In this document: positions 53,512 to 61,806 of the stretch, piece after piece
Position numbering within the stretch: position 1 is the stretch's first letter
Layout of the letters: each line of letters starts with the position of its first letter
From: Nitrospirales bacterium
GTDB taxonomy: Bacteria > Nitrospirota > Nitrospiria > Nitrospirales > UBA8639
NCBI GenBank assembly: GCA_009377845.1
Contig: WHTE01000002.1
Coordinates: 1 to 61,806 of the forward strand
Direction of reading: 5' to 3'
Length of the DNA stretch: 61,806 nt
Notes under the pieces: model-generated
The model's input: the letters and a program-made list of their open reading frames with translations, nothing else
The model's database searches: none
Told to the model about the DNA's origin: nothing
Translations under genes and position numbers: made by a program

Positions 53512-55827
53512 ATGAATGCGGAAGGGGAACAACTGGATTTTGTGACAATCGAAGGACTTCTTTCCTATGGAGAGGCCATTGCCCGGCGTCCGCCAGTGGA
53601 GGGGGCGGAACTCCCTCCTCCTCCAGCATCATCGGGAGATCGCCCACAACGTGCTCGAGAGGCCATGGCGGCCATACGAGCGTTTGTCCAGGATGCCCAA
53701 GGAGGGTTTTCAGATGCAGTGGCATACCGAAACGCAAGGCACGCGCTGATTCAACACGCATGCGGGGGAGATGAGTTGGTGTTTTTCGCGGCATGGAATC
53801 AGCTTCTCGCCCAAGGCGAGCTGTCATCCTTATTTCGAGCACCCATTGGAGCCACGAAAAAACCAACACGACGTCGTCCCGTGGCTATCGTGCCCCGTGA
53901 ACACATGACTCCCAATTTGGTTGAGGGTCGGATCGTTCTTGACATAGGACACGATCGGTATTGGTTGATGCCTCGGGATTTAAGTGCCCGCACGCTGTTT
54001 TTCACCATGCGGCATGGAGTCTCACAGGTGGACAGTAAGAAGTTTCGTGTGGGGCGCCGGCTGAAGAACGTACTTGATCCTGAGCGGGGCATACCCAAGG
54101 CTGAGGCAATTGGTGGCGCTCTTGCCCGGACAATCGGCCTGGTAGGAAAACAACTGGACTTCCTCCACCTGCACAATTACCTGGATTCGGAATCTTTTGT
54201 GCATATGGTGAGCCACAGTCCCAATACTCATCAGCTCTTTGAACGGGTGGTCTCCATCCTCGCCCCCGTCACAGCCAAGACGACCCAGCCCATCGTTGAA
54301 AGTGCGTTAGAATCACAAGACTTCGGATGGGCTACCGGTATTGAGAAAACCGCCGAACTCGAAGAAGCCGCCAAGGCCTTTGGCGTCGAGACGAAGGCGG
54401 CCAAGGGTCTGATTAAACATCCGCTGTACAGTTATCCGGGAGGCCACTCGTTCTTTGAACTCTATGTAGATTTAGTCGACGGGTTCCATCAGTTGGGCCA
54501 GACCCACCAGGGGAAAGTCCTGTGTTTATACACGCACAGCTCCACATTGCGGGCGCTCTTAATTTTTCTGGATCCTCGTCCGTTCAGCGAAGCCTTTTCT
54601 GAATTTGGAGACTATAAGGAAGGGCAGGACAACGTGGTGCTCCTCACGTTTGAGCATGGGCAGTTGTCCGGGTATTCCACTGCGGTCGGTCTTTCAGAGC
54701 GAGAACGGGCGGCCCGCGAGGCCTGGATGACGGTGGAGCAAGACCGCCGTGGGAAGGTCACCCTGAAACCACGTCAAATTCGACGACTCGTCGCCCTGGT
54801 CTCAGGTGGAGATTTTGCCGGAGCCGGTGCGGGCTTGAAGGAACTCCGTGTGACAGGAAACCGATTGGGTCTCGAAGTGTATTTCGTGCAACACGGATTT
54901 CTGGGGTTGGCGAACAATTGGATTGAGTTGGTGACGGAACAGGACACGCGTGGGATGAGCAATCACGCCAGCAGCCCGATCGGAAGTAGCCGGTTTGAAG
55001 ATTTTAAAGATGAGGAAGTGCAACTGGCCGCCATTCATCATCTCAAACCGTACATGGAGGATGGGGCGTTAATCGTGATGGGAGGTGACGGAAGCCTGCG
55101 TGGGGCTCGTGCCATCTATGAACGGTTTGGTGTACAGGTCGTGGGGATTCCTGGTTCGATCGACGACAATATTGCCGGAACAACGGCACTAGGGCTCCAT
55201 TCCGCTGTTGCCCTGGCCAACCAATCAATCGAGTCGCTGAAAGCGACCAGTGCGGCCATGGGCAGTGTATTTTTCGTGGAAGTCATGGGGGCGGGATCCG
55301 GTCATCTGGCGTTAATGTGTGCATACCAGGCACGAGCTGAGGGACTTTTGGTCAATGAACATCCTGATCCTGATGCGTATATCGAGGAAGTCATTCTAGG
55401 GACACTGAAGCAGACGTTGGGGGTCCGGAACAAAAGCCATATTATTGTGGTGGCCGAACGCACGCCCCACCGCCATCATCCGGAGGGTGGGGTCCATGGC
55501 CTGGTGGACTATTTTGCCAGGAGAATTTCTCAGTGGACCCACCTGCAAACGAGATTCGGGCCTTACCCCCTCTCTGTGGCGACCAAGGCCACCATTCTTG
55601 GCCATACCCTACGGGGTGCCTCCCCGACTCCGGAGGACAAAACCATGGCTCAACACCTAGCCTACGAAGCCATCCGGCGTTTGGTCGAACAACCCGAACA
55701 TGTCATCGGATGCATGTTAGCGTATCGGGATCCCGGAACCATTCAGCACATTCCCCTGCATGCGGTTGCACCGAAACCATTCGACTGGGAACTGTTCGCT
55801 CGAATGCACGGAACCGAATTGGTCTAG
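53512..55827 (+). CDS. Fusion: uncharacterised N-terminal region, histidine-phosphatase (FBPase-2-like) domain, C-terminal PfkA-type 6-phosphofructokinase domain
   Basis: TMRHGVSQVDSKKFRVGRRLKN and YPGGHSFFELYVDLV…LYTHSSTLRALLIFL (phosphatase); VSGGDFAGAGAG, IGSSRFEDF, VMGGDGSLRGA, GIPGSIDDNIAGT, VEVMGAGSGHLAL, LGHTLRGASP (PFK). Confidence 0.88.
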   Translation: MNAEGEQLDFVTIEGLLSYGEAIARRPPVEGAELPPPPASSGDRPQRAREAMAAIRAFVQDAQGGFSDAVAYRNARHALIQHACGGDELVFFAAWNQLLAQGELSSLFRAPIGATKKPTRRRPVAIVPREHMTPNLVEGRIVLDIGHDRYWLMPRDLSARTLFFTMRHGVSQVDSKKFRVGRRLKNVLDPERGIPKAEAIGGALARTIGLVGKQLDFLHLHNYLDSESFVHMVSHSPNTHQLFERVVSILAPVTAKTTQPIVESALESQDFGWATGIEKTAELEEAAKAFGVETKAAKGLIKHPLYSYPGGHSFFELYVDLVDGFHQLGQTHQGKVLCLYTHSSTLRALLIFLDPRPFSEAFSEFGDYKEGQDNVVLLTFEHGQLSGYSTAVGLSERERAAREAWMTVEQDRRGKVTLKPRQIRRLVALVSGGDFAGAGAGLKELRVTGNRLGLEVYFVQHGFLGLANNWIELVTEQDTRGMSNHASSPIGSSRFEDFKDEEVQLAAIHHLKPYMEDGALIVMGGDGSLRGARAIYERFGVQVVGIPGSIDDNIAGTTALGLHSAVALANQSIESLKATSAAMGSVFFVEVMGAGSGHLALMCAYQARAEGLLVNEHPDPDAYIEEVILGTLKQTLGVRNKSHIIVVAERTPHRHHPEGGVHGLVDYFARRISQWTHLQTRFGPYPLSVATKATILGHTLRGASPTPEDKTMAQHLAYEAIRRLVEQPEHVIGCMLAYRDPGTIQHIPLHAVAPKPFDWELFARMHGTELV

Positions 55828-55954
55828 CATGAGAGTCGCTTTTTTCATTTTGAAAGTTCATCTTACCTGCTTTATTGTTTCATGAAGAAAATTTCTAAGA
55901 CCGTGCATGTGTGAGCATATGGCGTGGTGGTAGCCATTATTTGAGGAAGCATTA

Positions 55955-56691
55955 ATGAAATTACCTCCAAAAGTTCAAGAAAAGTATTTGGACAGACTGG
56001 ACGAACTCATTCAAAAGGGTGAGCAACTACCTGTCCATAAAAAACCTGTGAAGAGTGGTGGAAATTATGCGACTGGAAAAGTCTCCTATCGGGAAGTTGA
56101 AGAAATTGACTTGCCGAAATTTATTGAGTGGAGAACCAATTGTATTACCGTATTAGAACAAGTAGTTCCACAAAAAAGTGTTCATCGATCCACATTGGAT
56201 TCTTTCCAGACTCTTTCCAATATTCCAAGTCAGCTTAATTTTGGTATTTCGTTTCTTCGATCTCTTAGGGAGGATATTGATAGAGGCTTTTTACAAAATC
56301 TGGCCTCAGAAATAGAAAGTGAGATAACAGCTGATTATATGGGACAAGCAGAGAATCTATTAAAGGAAGGAAGTCCAGGAAAATACGACCATGTCCCAGC
56401 AGCGGTGCTTGCGGGGGCAGTCTTAGAGAAATCATTGAAAACTATCTGCAGTCAACTCTCACCTCCAGAACACACAAATACTCAGAATGGATCTCCCTTG
56501 AAACTTAATGCATTACATTAATCGACACTCTCAAAAAAAGGCAGGTCTACAACGAGCTTATGGCTAAGCAGTTGCGTGCTTGGGCTGATGTTCGAAATCA
56601 TGCAGCCCATGGCAATTTCGACGAATTTACCAAAGATCAAGTTGGTTCCATGATTTCTGGTATTAACAACTTCCTAATTCAGTATCTGTGA
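55955..56691 (+). pseudogene. Frameshifted HEPN/Abi-C-like protein gene (243 aa if repaired)
   Basis: Tandem CATTA|CATTA at 56511-56520 breaks the frame; removing 5 bp restores …SPLKLNALIDTLKKRQVYNELMAKQLRAWADVRNHAAHGNFDEFTKDQVGSMISGINNFLIQYL*. Confidence 0.75.
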
Positions 56692-56910
56692 AAAAAAACA
56701 GAAAGCACAGGGGGTCAGGACTTTAGTTTATAATGCCTTAATACCACGAGCGCCTGCTTGCTTGTTCTATCATGCTCCATCTTAGTTTGGATGTGGGAGG
56801 TCCTTGCGGCCGACAGGTCCACACGCCCCCATGCCTGCAGTCCCATGATATAACCTGCCACCTTTTTTGGTTGTGAGATCCTGAGATGATTGCTCTGCTT
56901 TTGGTCCACA

Positions 56911-56973
56911 GTTGTGGCAGAGAGGGGGATTTGAACCCTACGGTTCCTTGTGAGGACAACGGTTTTCGAGACC
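56911..56973 (-). repeat. Degenerate 3' fragment of tRNA-Ser (displaced att-like remnant)
   Basis: gttgtggcagagagggggatttgaaccctacggttccttgtgaggacaacggttttcgagacc aligns with the intact tRNA-Ser at 60024-60113 from CCA to the anticodon stem. Confidence 0.75.
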
Positions 56974-57358
56974 TTGAAGAGACAAAAAACGAGGAGGATG
57001 AAAACCCCAATAAGTTCTAATATTCTGTTGGTTTGCTGAAGATTGAGCAAAGACCAACTTTGCATCCCATTGCATGGGATGGCGGGACGTTGCCAGCTAT
57101 TGGTTACACTTACGGTTACACCCTCATTCTCTCAAAAATATTCCCACTGAGTTCTAAATAAATTCTGCTCTAATACCTCAAAGAGGGTATCCGGCATCCA
57201 TTGGGGACTTTCGCATATGACCCAGTTTTAGGGCACGTGAACGCTCATACAGTTGCGCAAGTGTCGGTCTAGAGTAAGAAAAATACTTCCCAATGTAGAT
57301 ATTATTCCTCCAGTCCTCTATTCTTTGCCATTCCTAATACCAACTCAAGGAGCTAACC

Positions 57359-58567
57359 ATGCGTAAGGTTCACCTTATTGGCTTGATGACTTTGGTTTGT
57401 ATGGGATGCTTGGGAAAGGGTAAGACCATTCCAGCCTATTCACAAGTGCCAAGCAATCCAGTTTCTGTGGTGGAATCGGCCAAACTGGGCAACCCTGAAG
57501 CGCAGTATTATTTGGGTCTCGTATATGAATTAGGGCAAGAAGTGCCACAGAATTACAGTGAAGCAGTGCGTTGGTATCGGCTTGCTGCCGAACAAGGGCA
57601 TCCTGAAGCTCAACTTGGTTTAGGACAAATGTATTACGAGGGAAAGGGCGTTATAAAGGATGATCGTGAAGCGGTTTATTGGTATCGCAAGGCAGCGGAG
57701 CAGGGATTGGCCAATGCCCAATTTTATCTGAGCAATTTTTATTGGCATGGCAAAGGGGTGCCTCAAGATTACATCGAATCTTATCGCTGGCGGAAACTTG
57801 CGGCTGAGCAAGGACATGCTAAGGCACAACTTGTAATGGGGCAATGGTACTTAATGTTCCAGGATTACAGCCAAGCACGAGAATGGTTTATGAAAGCCGC
57901 CGATCAAGGAGAAACTTCAGCCCTAACCTGTTTAGGGAAGTTGTATTTTAAAGGCCAAGGAGTTTCACAGGATTTTGGGGAAGCAGCTCGCTGGTATCAG
58001 CTTGCTGCCGACCAGGGAGATTCGGTAGCACAATTTTACCTTGGCAATATGTATTTCAAAGGGGAAGGAAAGCCACAGGATTTTCTTCAAGCATCTTTAT
58101 GGTATGAGTTATCTGCAAAACAAGGTCATGTGGAAGCGCAATATAATCTGGGTGTTATGTTTAGAACTGCCCAAGGTGTGGTTCAAAATAGAGCCGAATC
58201 CATAAAATGGACAAGTCTAGCAGCAGATCAAGGTTTTTCGCCAGCACAATTTACTATGGCGGTAAATTACAAGGATGGTTGGGGTGTACCTCAAAATTAC
58301 ACAAAAGCTTTCCATTTATTTCAGGTTCTAGCGGAAAAAGGAAACGCTTTGGCGCAGGCGAATCTGGGCTTGATGTATGCCTTAGGTCAGGGAATAGAAA
58401 ATGATTTTGTCAAAGCCCATATGTGGTTGAATTTATCAGGAGCCGAGGGGGGAAAAAATACTCTAGAAACCAGAGATATAATTGCAGAGGAAATGACACC
58501 AGAGCAAATAGCGGAGGCTCAACGATTAGCAGGAGAATGGATGGCGCAACGTGCAGAAATGAAATGA
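57359..58567 (+). CDS. Sel1-like repeat lipoprotein
   Basis: Lipobox-like LVCMGC; multiple repeats of type A(Q)YYLGxxYxxGxGVPQDYxEAxRWYRLAAEQGH. Confidence 0.93.
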   Translation: MRKVHLIGLMTLVCMGCLGKGKTIPAYSQVPSNPVSVVESAKLGNPEAQYYLGLVYELGQEVPQNYSEAVRWYRLAAEQGHPEAQLGLGQMYYEGKGVIKDDREAVYWYRKAAEQGLANAQFYLSNFYWHGKGVPQDYIESYRWRKLAAEQGHAKAQLVMGQWYLMFQDYSQAREWFMKAADQGETSALTCLGKLYFKGQGVSQDFGEAARWYQLAADQGDSVAQFYLGNMYFKGEGKPQDFLQASLWYELSAKQGHVEAQYNLGVMFRTAQGVVQNRAESIKWTSLAADQGFSPAQFTMAVNYKDGWGVPQNYTKAFHLFQVLAEKGNALAQANLGLMYALGQGIENDFVKAHMWLNLSGAEGGKNTLETRDIIAEEMTPEQIAEAQRLAGEWMAQRAEMK

Positions 58568-58759
58568 CTATTCTTTATTAATAAGAATAGCCAAGAAATC
58601 TTTCTAATAAACCTGTCATATCTCATATTGGTCTTTCCCCTCACGTGCTGCTTTTTATATTGGTCCAAGTGGAAAGCTGATTATTAGGAAAAAAGTAATC
58701 TCGGCAATCAGTGGTTGAGGGTAGGTTGTTTCCTTACTCATTTAATTTAATAATCAGAA

Positions 58760-59374
58760 ATGACATTCTATAGAACAAGACTGCCTTATCTTGAGAGACC
58801 AGATTTATCCCCCTTTCTTGTCCATCTCACAAAGGCAGGAGATGGTTGCACGGCCTACGATAATTTGATCAACATTATTGAAAGTGGAACAATAAGGGGG
58901 AGTGACAACAGTGCAGGATATATTAAAGGCCCCTATCCTGCTACCTCCTTTATGGATATACCCTTGTCTTCTCTGAAATATGTCCTAAATACAATCAACA
59001 CAAAATCCCCTTCTCCACGTTACGGACCCTGTGGAATTGTCATTTCAAAAGAAGACGCATATTCTCAGGGGGCACGACCAGTTCTGTATCTCTCAAATCC
59101 TGAAATAAACGAAATGGGCATAACAGACGACCATCTATGGCGCGTGGTTATATTTGAAGGGGTTATAAACGGCTCTATCGGTTGGTTACATGAAAGAGAG
59201 TGGCGCATTAAAGGGGATTATTCCTTGACGCAGCCGTTGGCGGTTCTTGTCAAAGACTGCAATCAGGCAAAAAGGCTTAATAGGAAAATAAATAGTTCTC
59301 CCAGAAGTTTCACAAGCATTCCTCAGTCAATAATTCCATTAGACATACTTTGCCAAGGCTTGCCATTTTTGTGA
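58760..59374 (+). CDS. Hypothetical protein, possible AbiGi/DUF2971-like (abortive-infection associated) protein
   Basis: FLVHLTKAGDG…IIESGTIRG…TSFMDIPLSSL…YGPCGIVISKEDAYSQGARPVLYLSNPE…EREWRIKGDY architecture; family assignment from memory. Confidence 0.5.
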   Translation: MTFYRTRLPYLERPDLSPFLVHLTKAGDGCTAYDNLINIIESGTIRGSDNSAGYIKGPYPATSFMDIPLSSLKYVLNTINTKSPSPRYGPCGIVISKEDAYSQGARPVLYLSNPEINEMGITDDHLWRVVIFEGVINGSIGWLHEREWRIKGDYSLTQPLAVLVKDCNQAKRLNRKINSSPRSFTSIPQSIIPLDILCQGLPFL

Positions 59375-59747
59375 GAAAAGTATTGGGAGCCAGTCTTGAC
59401 TTTAGTTAATGCCTCCAAAGTGACTAAAGCGCCAAACGAAGTGACACTTTCACTTCAAATTCCGGTCTACCCATACCTTCCCATGGGCTGAAGGTATTTA
59501 AGATGGAATCAGTCTCCTGAGAAAAATAAAGGGGTCGGAAATCGTTAATTCTTGTTGTTGGGCTAATCCACCCCTAATTCAGGCCAACTGTTACGTGTCA
59601 TGCCCATCATATGATGACCTGGCAGGTGAACTTGGCAGCTTTCGCACCCAATACATCTATAGCGCCTTTTGCCAAGTGCTTCGTCGGACAGCCTTCGCGT
59701 CAGTACATATGCTTTTCGATCCGTGCTTAAGTTTTTGCAGGTCTCCA

Positions 59748-59966
59748 TGGCCTGCCAGCCGAAGCTTTAGCCGCTTGCGCGCCAAAGCTGGCTTCAGCGG
59801 CGGGCGCGAAGGCTGGCGGAGAGGGTGGGAATTTGAAGTCGTGCCGGCGTTGCTCGCCTGCACTCCCACTAGGGGGCCAGCCCCCTCGTGCCTTCGCATG
59901 GCTCCGGTCACCCCATGAAGGGGAAATATCCCCTTCAAAACCTCTGTTCAAATCCCACCCTCTGTC
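59748..59966. repeat. Cluster of hairpins containing two opposed tRNA-Ser 3'-end-like fragments
   Basis: tggcggagagggtgggaatttgaa (59814-59837) and inverted tgttcaaatcccaccctctgtc (59945-59966); hairpins agggggccagccccct and gaaggggaaatatccccttc between them. Confidence 0.65.
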
Positions 59967-60023
59967 TTATACCGCGTTGAGGAAATTTCGTGCTCCACTC
60001 TTAATCAATGGGCTGACGATGTT

Positions 60024-60113
60024 GTGGCGGAGAGGGTGGGATTTGAACCCACGGTCCCTTTTGAGGACAACGGTTTTCGAGACCGTCCGAATCGGCCACT
60101 CTCGCACCTCTCC
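60024..60113 (-). tRNA. tRNA-Ser (anticodon CGA), CCA encoded
   Basis: Reverse complement GGAGAGGTGCGAGAGTGGCCGATTCGGACGGTCTCGAAAACCGT…GGGTTCAAATCCCACCCTCTCCGCCA. Confidence 0.95.
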
Positions 60114-60126
60114 GTGTTCGTGTATG

Positions 60127-60621
60127 TTATGCGGTGGGAACTGGTTGGGTTCTCCGTAGGCTCTGAAAAAAGTTCTGCAAGATCGCTCGACAATCTTCCG
60201 CCAGGATATCTGAGTCGACCGTGACACGATGATTAAACCGGGTTTCTGCCGGGAGATTGCAGATTGACCCGCATGCGCCGGCCCTCGAATCCCATGTGCC
60301 GAACACCACACGCGCAATCCTGGCTTGAATGATGGCACCCGCACACATGGCGCACGGTTCCAATGTGACATAGAGCGTGGAGCCTGTCAGACGCCAGGAC
60401 CCCAATGACATCGAAGCGGATCGAATGGCCATGAGTTCGGCATGGGCGGTCGGGTCTTGTGTTCCCTCCCGTTGATTGAAGCCGGTCGCCAAGATGTTTC
60501 CATCCTGGACCAGCACTGCTCCAACCGGGACTTCCTCCGCACGAAGGGCTTGATGGGCCATGTCCAGGGCCATGCGCATGAAATGCGTATCACTGGTCGG
60601 ATCAGATGCGGAGATGATCAT
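60127..60621 (-). CDS. tadA: tRNA-specific adenosine deaminase
   Basis: DPTAHAELMAI and EPCAMCAGAI deaminase motifs. Confidence 0.94.
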   Translation of the reverse strand: MIISASDPTSDTHFMRMALDMAHQALRAEEVPVGAVLVQDGNILATGFNQREGTQDPTAHAELMAIRSASMSLGSWRLTGSTLYVTLEPCAMCAGAIIQARIARVVFGTWDSRAGACGSICNLPAETRFNHRVTVDSDILAEDCRAILQNFFQSLRRTQPVPTA

Positions 60622-60733
60622 ATCAATACGTTATGTGTGATGATGACTGGTTTGAGTAAAGTTCTTGTTTCGAAAAGCAAAAAAAATGGTAACATAGCCA
60701 CTACATGATGTATAGCCAACCTTCCCGGAAATC

Positions 60734-61354
60734 TTGGTGAAATCTCCCCCCCGTGCCGTGCGTCAGGGGCTCGTTCCTTTGGAGCAGGTGCAAGCCATGT
60801 GGCAGAGCCTGGTTCACCGCTTTTTTGAGAATCGGTTACCCCTGATTACCATTGAGTGGAGCGCGCGATTAACCTCATCGGCTGGGCTGTTTGTGAGTCA
60901 GGTCGGTCCCAGGAGCGTGTGGGTGCCACGTGAGTATCGACAGGGTGCGGCCCGCGTCATCAGACTGTCCGCCCCCTTGCTTTGCGATCAACCTGAAGAC
61001 GAACTTCGGCGAACGTTGGCGCATGAAATGATCCATCAATGGCAGTTTGATATTCGGAAGCATCGCCCCTCGCATGGAGCGGAATTTCGAGAGATGATGC
61101 ACCGGATGAACGCGGAGGGGCTTGGGATTACTGTTCGTCATCGGTTAGATGCGGCTGTACAATCAGGGAATCGATTTGCCTGGCAGTGTCTCCAATGCGG
61201 GATGGCCTATCATCGGCAACGACGGACGATTATTCCCGCTCGACATATTTGCAGTCGATGTCGGGGAACACTGGTGGAGGTTGCGTTGGAGCCGGGATTC
61301 GACAGAGAAATCGCAATTCCCCAATGCCAACTAAGTTTTAATTTTTGGGCGTGA
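60734..61354 (+). CDS. SprT-like zinc metalloprotease domain protein
   Basis: LAHEMIHQWQ…HGAEFREMMHRMN plus C-terminal Cys4 zinc ribbon (CLQCGMAYHRQ…CSRCRGTL). Confidence 0.9.
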   Translation: MVKSPPRAVRQGLVPLEQVQAMWQSLVHRFFENRLPLITIEWSARLTSSAGLFVSQVGPRSVWVPREYRQGAARVIRLSAPLLCDQPEDELRRTLAHEMIHQWQFDIRKHRPSHGAEFREMMHRMNAEGLGITVRHRLDAAVQSGNRFAWQCLQCGMAYHRQRRTIIPARHICSRCRGTLVEVALEPGFDREIAIPQCQLSFNFWA

Positions 61355-61371
61355 GGAGCGAAGGCGAAGAA

Positions 61372-61524
61372 TTATCGACGAAAGGCGTCTTTTCCGCGGA
61401 TAACCTCGGCGAGAAGTTTATCGGCCAGTTTGGCAGCCCGACGATATCGCCACCATCGAATGATTATGGCCCAAATCACAATGGTTCCCAGGGTGAGCAA
61501 CAGGCCTGTTGTGATGTTGTCCAT
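61372..61524 (-). CDS. Small (50 aa) single-TM basic protein
   Basis: MDNITTGLLLTLGTIVIWAIIIRWWRYRRAAKLADKLLAEVIRGKDAFRR*; missed by the ORF track cutoff. Confidence 0.55.
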   Translation of the reverse strand: MDNITTGLLLTLGTIVIWAIIIRWWRYRRAAKLADKLLAEVIRGKDAFRR

Positions 61525-61703
61525 AGCCGCAGTTTAGAAGAATAATTTTCCAGATGGCAAGGTGGGGGGACGCCTTGAGAACGGGGGTTGATTTATCATG
61601 GAATGGCAAGCTGGGCTAAAAAATATAACTGAATGAAATAATTGTGAAATTTCATCATTTTCTAATGAAAAGGTTTGCATAAAAAGGGCAGTGGTTCCTG
61701 AAT

Positions 61704-61806
61704 ATGGATGTCCTGATTTTACTCGCATCGTTGGTCGTCATTCTGTTAGGGGCGGAGGCCTTTACGAACAGTTTAGAGCATTTTGGGGAGCGTCTCGGGA
61801 TTTCGG
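61704..61806 (+). CDS. N-terminal fragment of a membrane protein, probable sodium/calcium exchanger family
   Basis: MDVLILLASLVVILLGAEAFTNSLEHFGERLGIS… runs off the window end. Confidence 0.55.
   Translation, partial: MDVLILLASLVVILLGAEAFTNSLEHFGERLGIS

Noticed and set aside
56715-57065. 116-aa minus-strand ORF
   Set aside because: Runs through the tRNA-Ser 3' fragment; contains the typical spurious tRNA translation (SKTVVLTRNRRVQIPLSA)
59595-60371. Overlapping ORFs on both strands around tRNA-Ser
   Set aside because: Spurious reading of the hairpin cluster and tRNA-Ser (e.g. SRKPLSSKGTVGSNPTLSA)

Overview
The window is a dense, mostly housekeeping bacterial chromosome segment of about 62 kb. 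Gene content and style suggest Nitrospira/Nitrospirota, but that is inference and was not tested. Left to right it holds: recG; tRNA-Leu; a strongly expressed-looking unknown secreted protein; tusA, rsmI and an SDR; a translationally coupled tetrapyrrole cluster (ccsA/hemX-hemA-hemC-cobA/hemD fusion, a CBS protein, hemB); ribF-tilS-hpt-ftsH; folP, glmM and comEC; a pentapeptide-repeat protein; a ZIP transporter with an upstream palindromic operator candidate; a very long DUF255/thioredoxin-aldo/keto reductase fusion; cytochrome c, a J-domain protein and an ArsC/Spx-like protein; fumC, nadK, clpC, tsaD, hflX, nth, yicC, gmk, rpoZ and coaBC; an OPT transporter; the three-gene N-acetylglutaminylglutamine amide (NAGGN) osmolyte locus; pyruvate kinase divergent from a 771-aa fusion of a histidine-phosphatase (FBPase-2-like) domain with a divergent PfkA-type phosphofructokinase; a small tRNA-Ser-flanked accessory island containing a HEPN/Abi-like gene broken by a 5-bp tandem duplication, a Sel1-repeat lipoprotein and an AbiGi-like protein; and finally tRNA-Ser, tadA, an SprT-like protease and the start of a cation exchanger. 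The best candidates for something new are the FBPase-2-like/PFK fusion opposite pyk, the DUF255-AKR fusion, the tRNA-Ser island with a displaced 3' tRNA fragment, and nested palindromic repeats. All homology calls were made by eye from motifs; no search was run.
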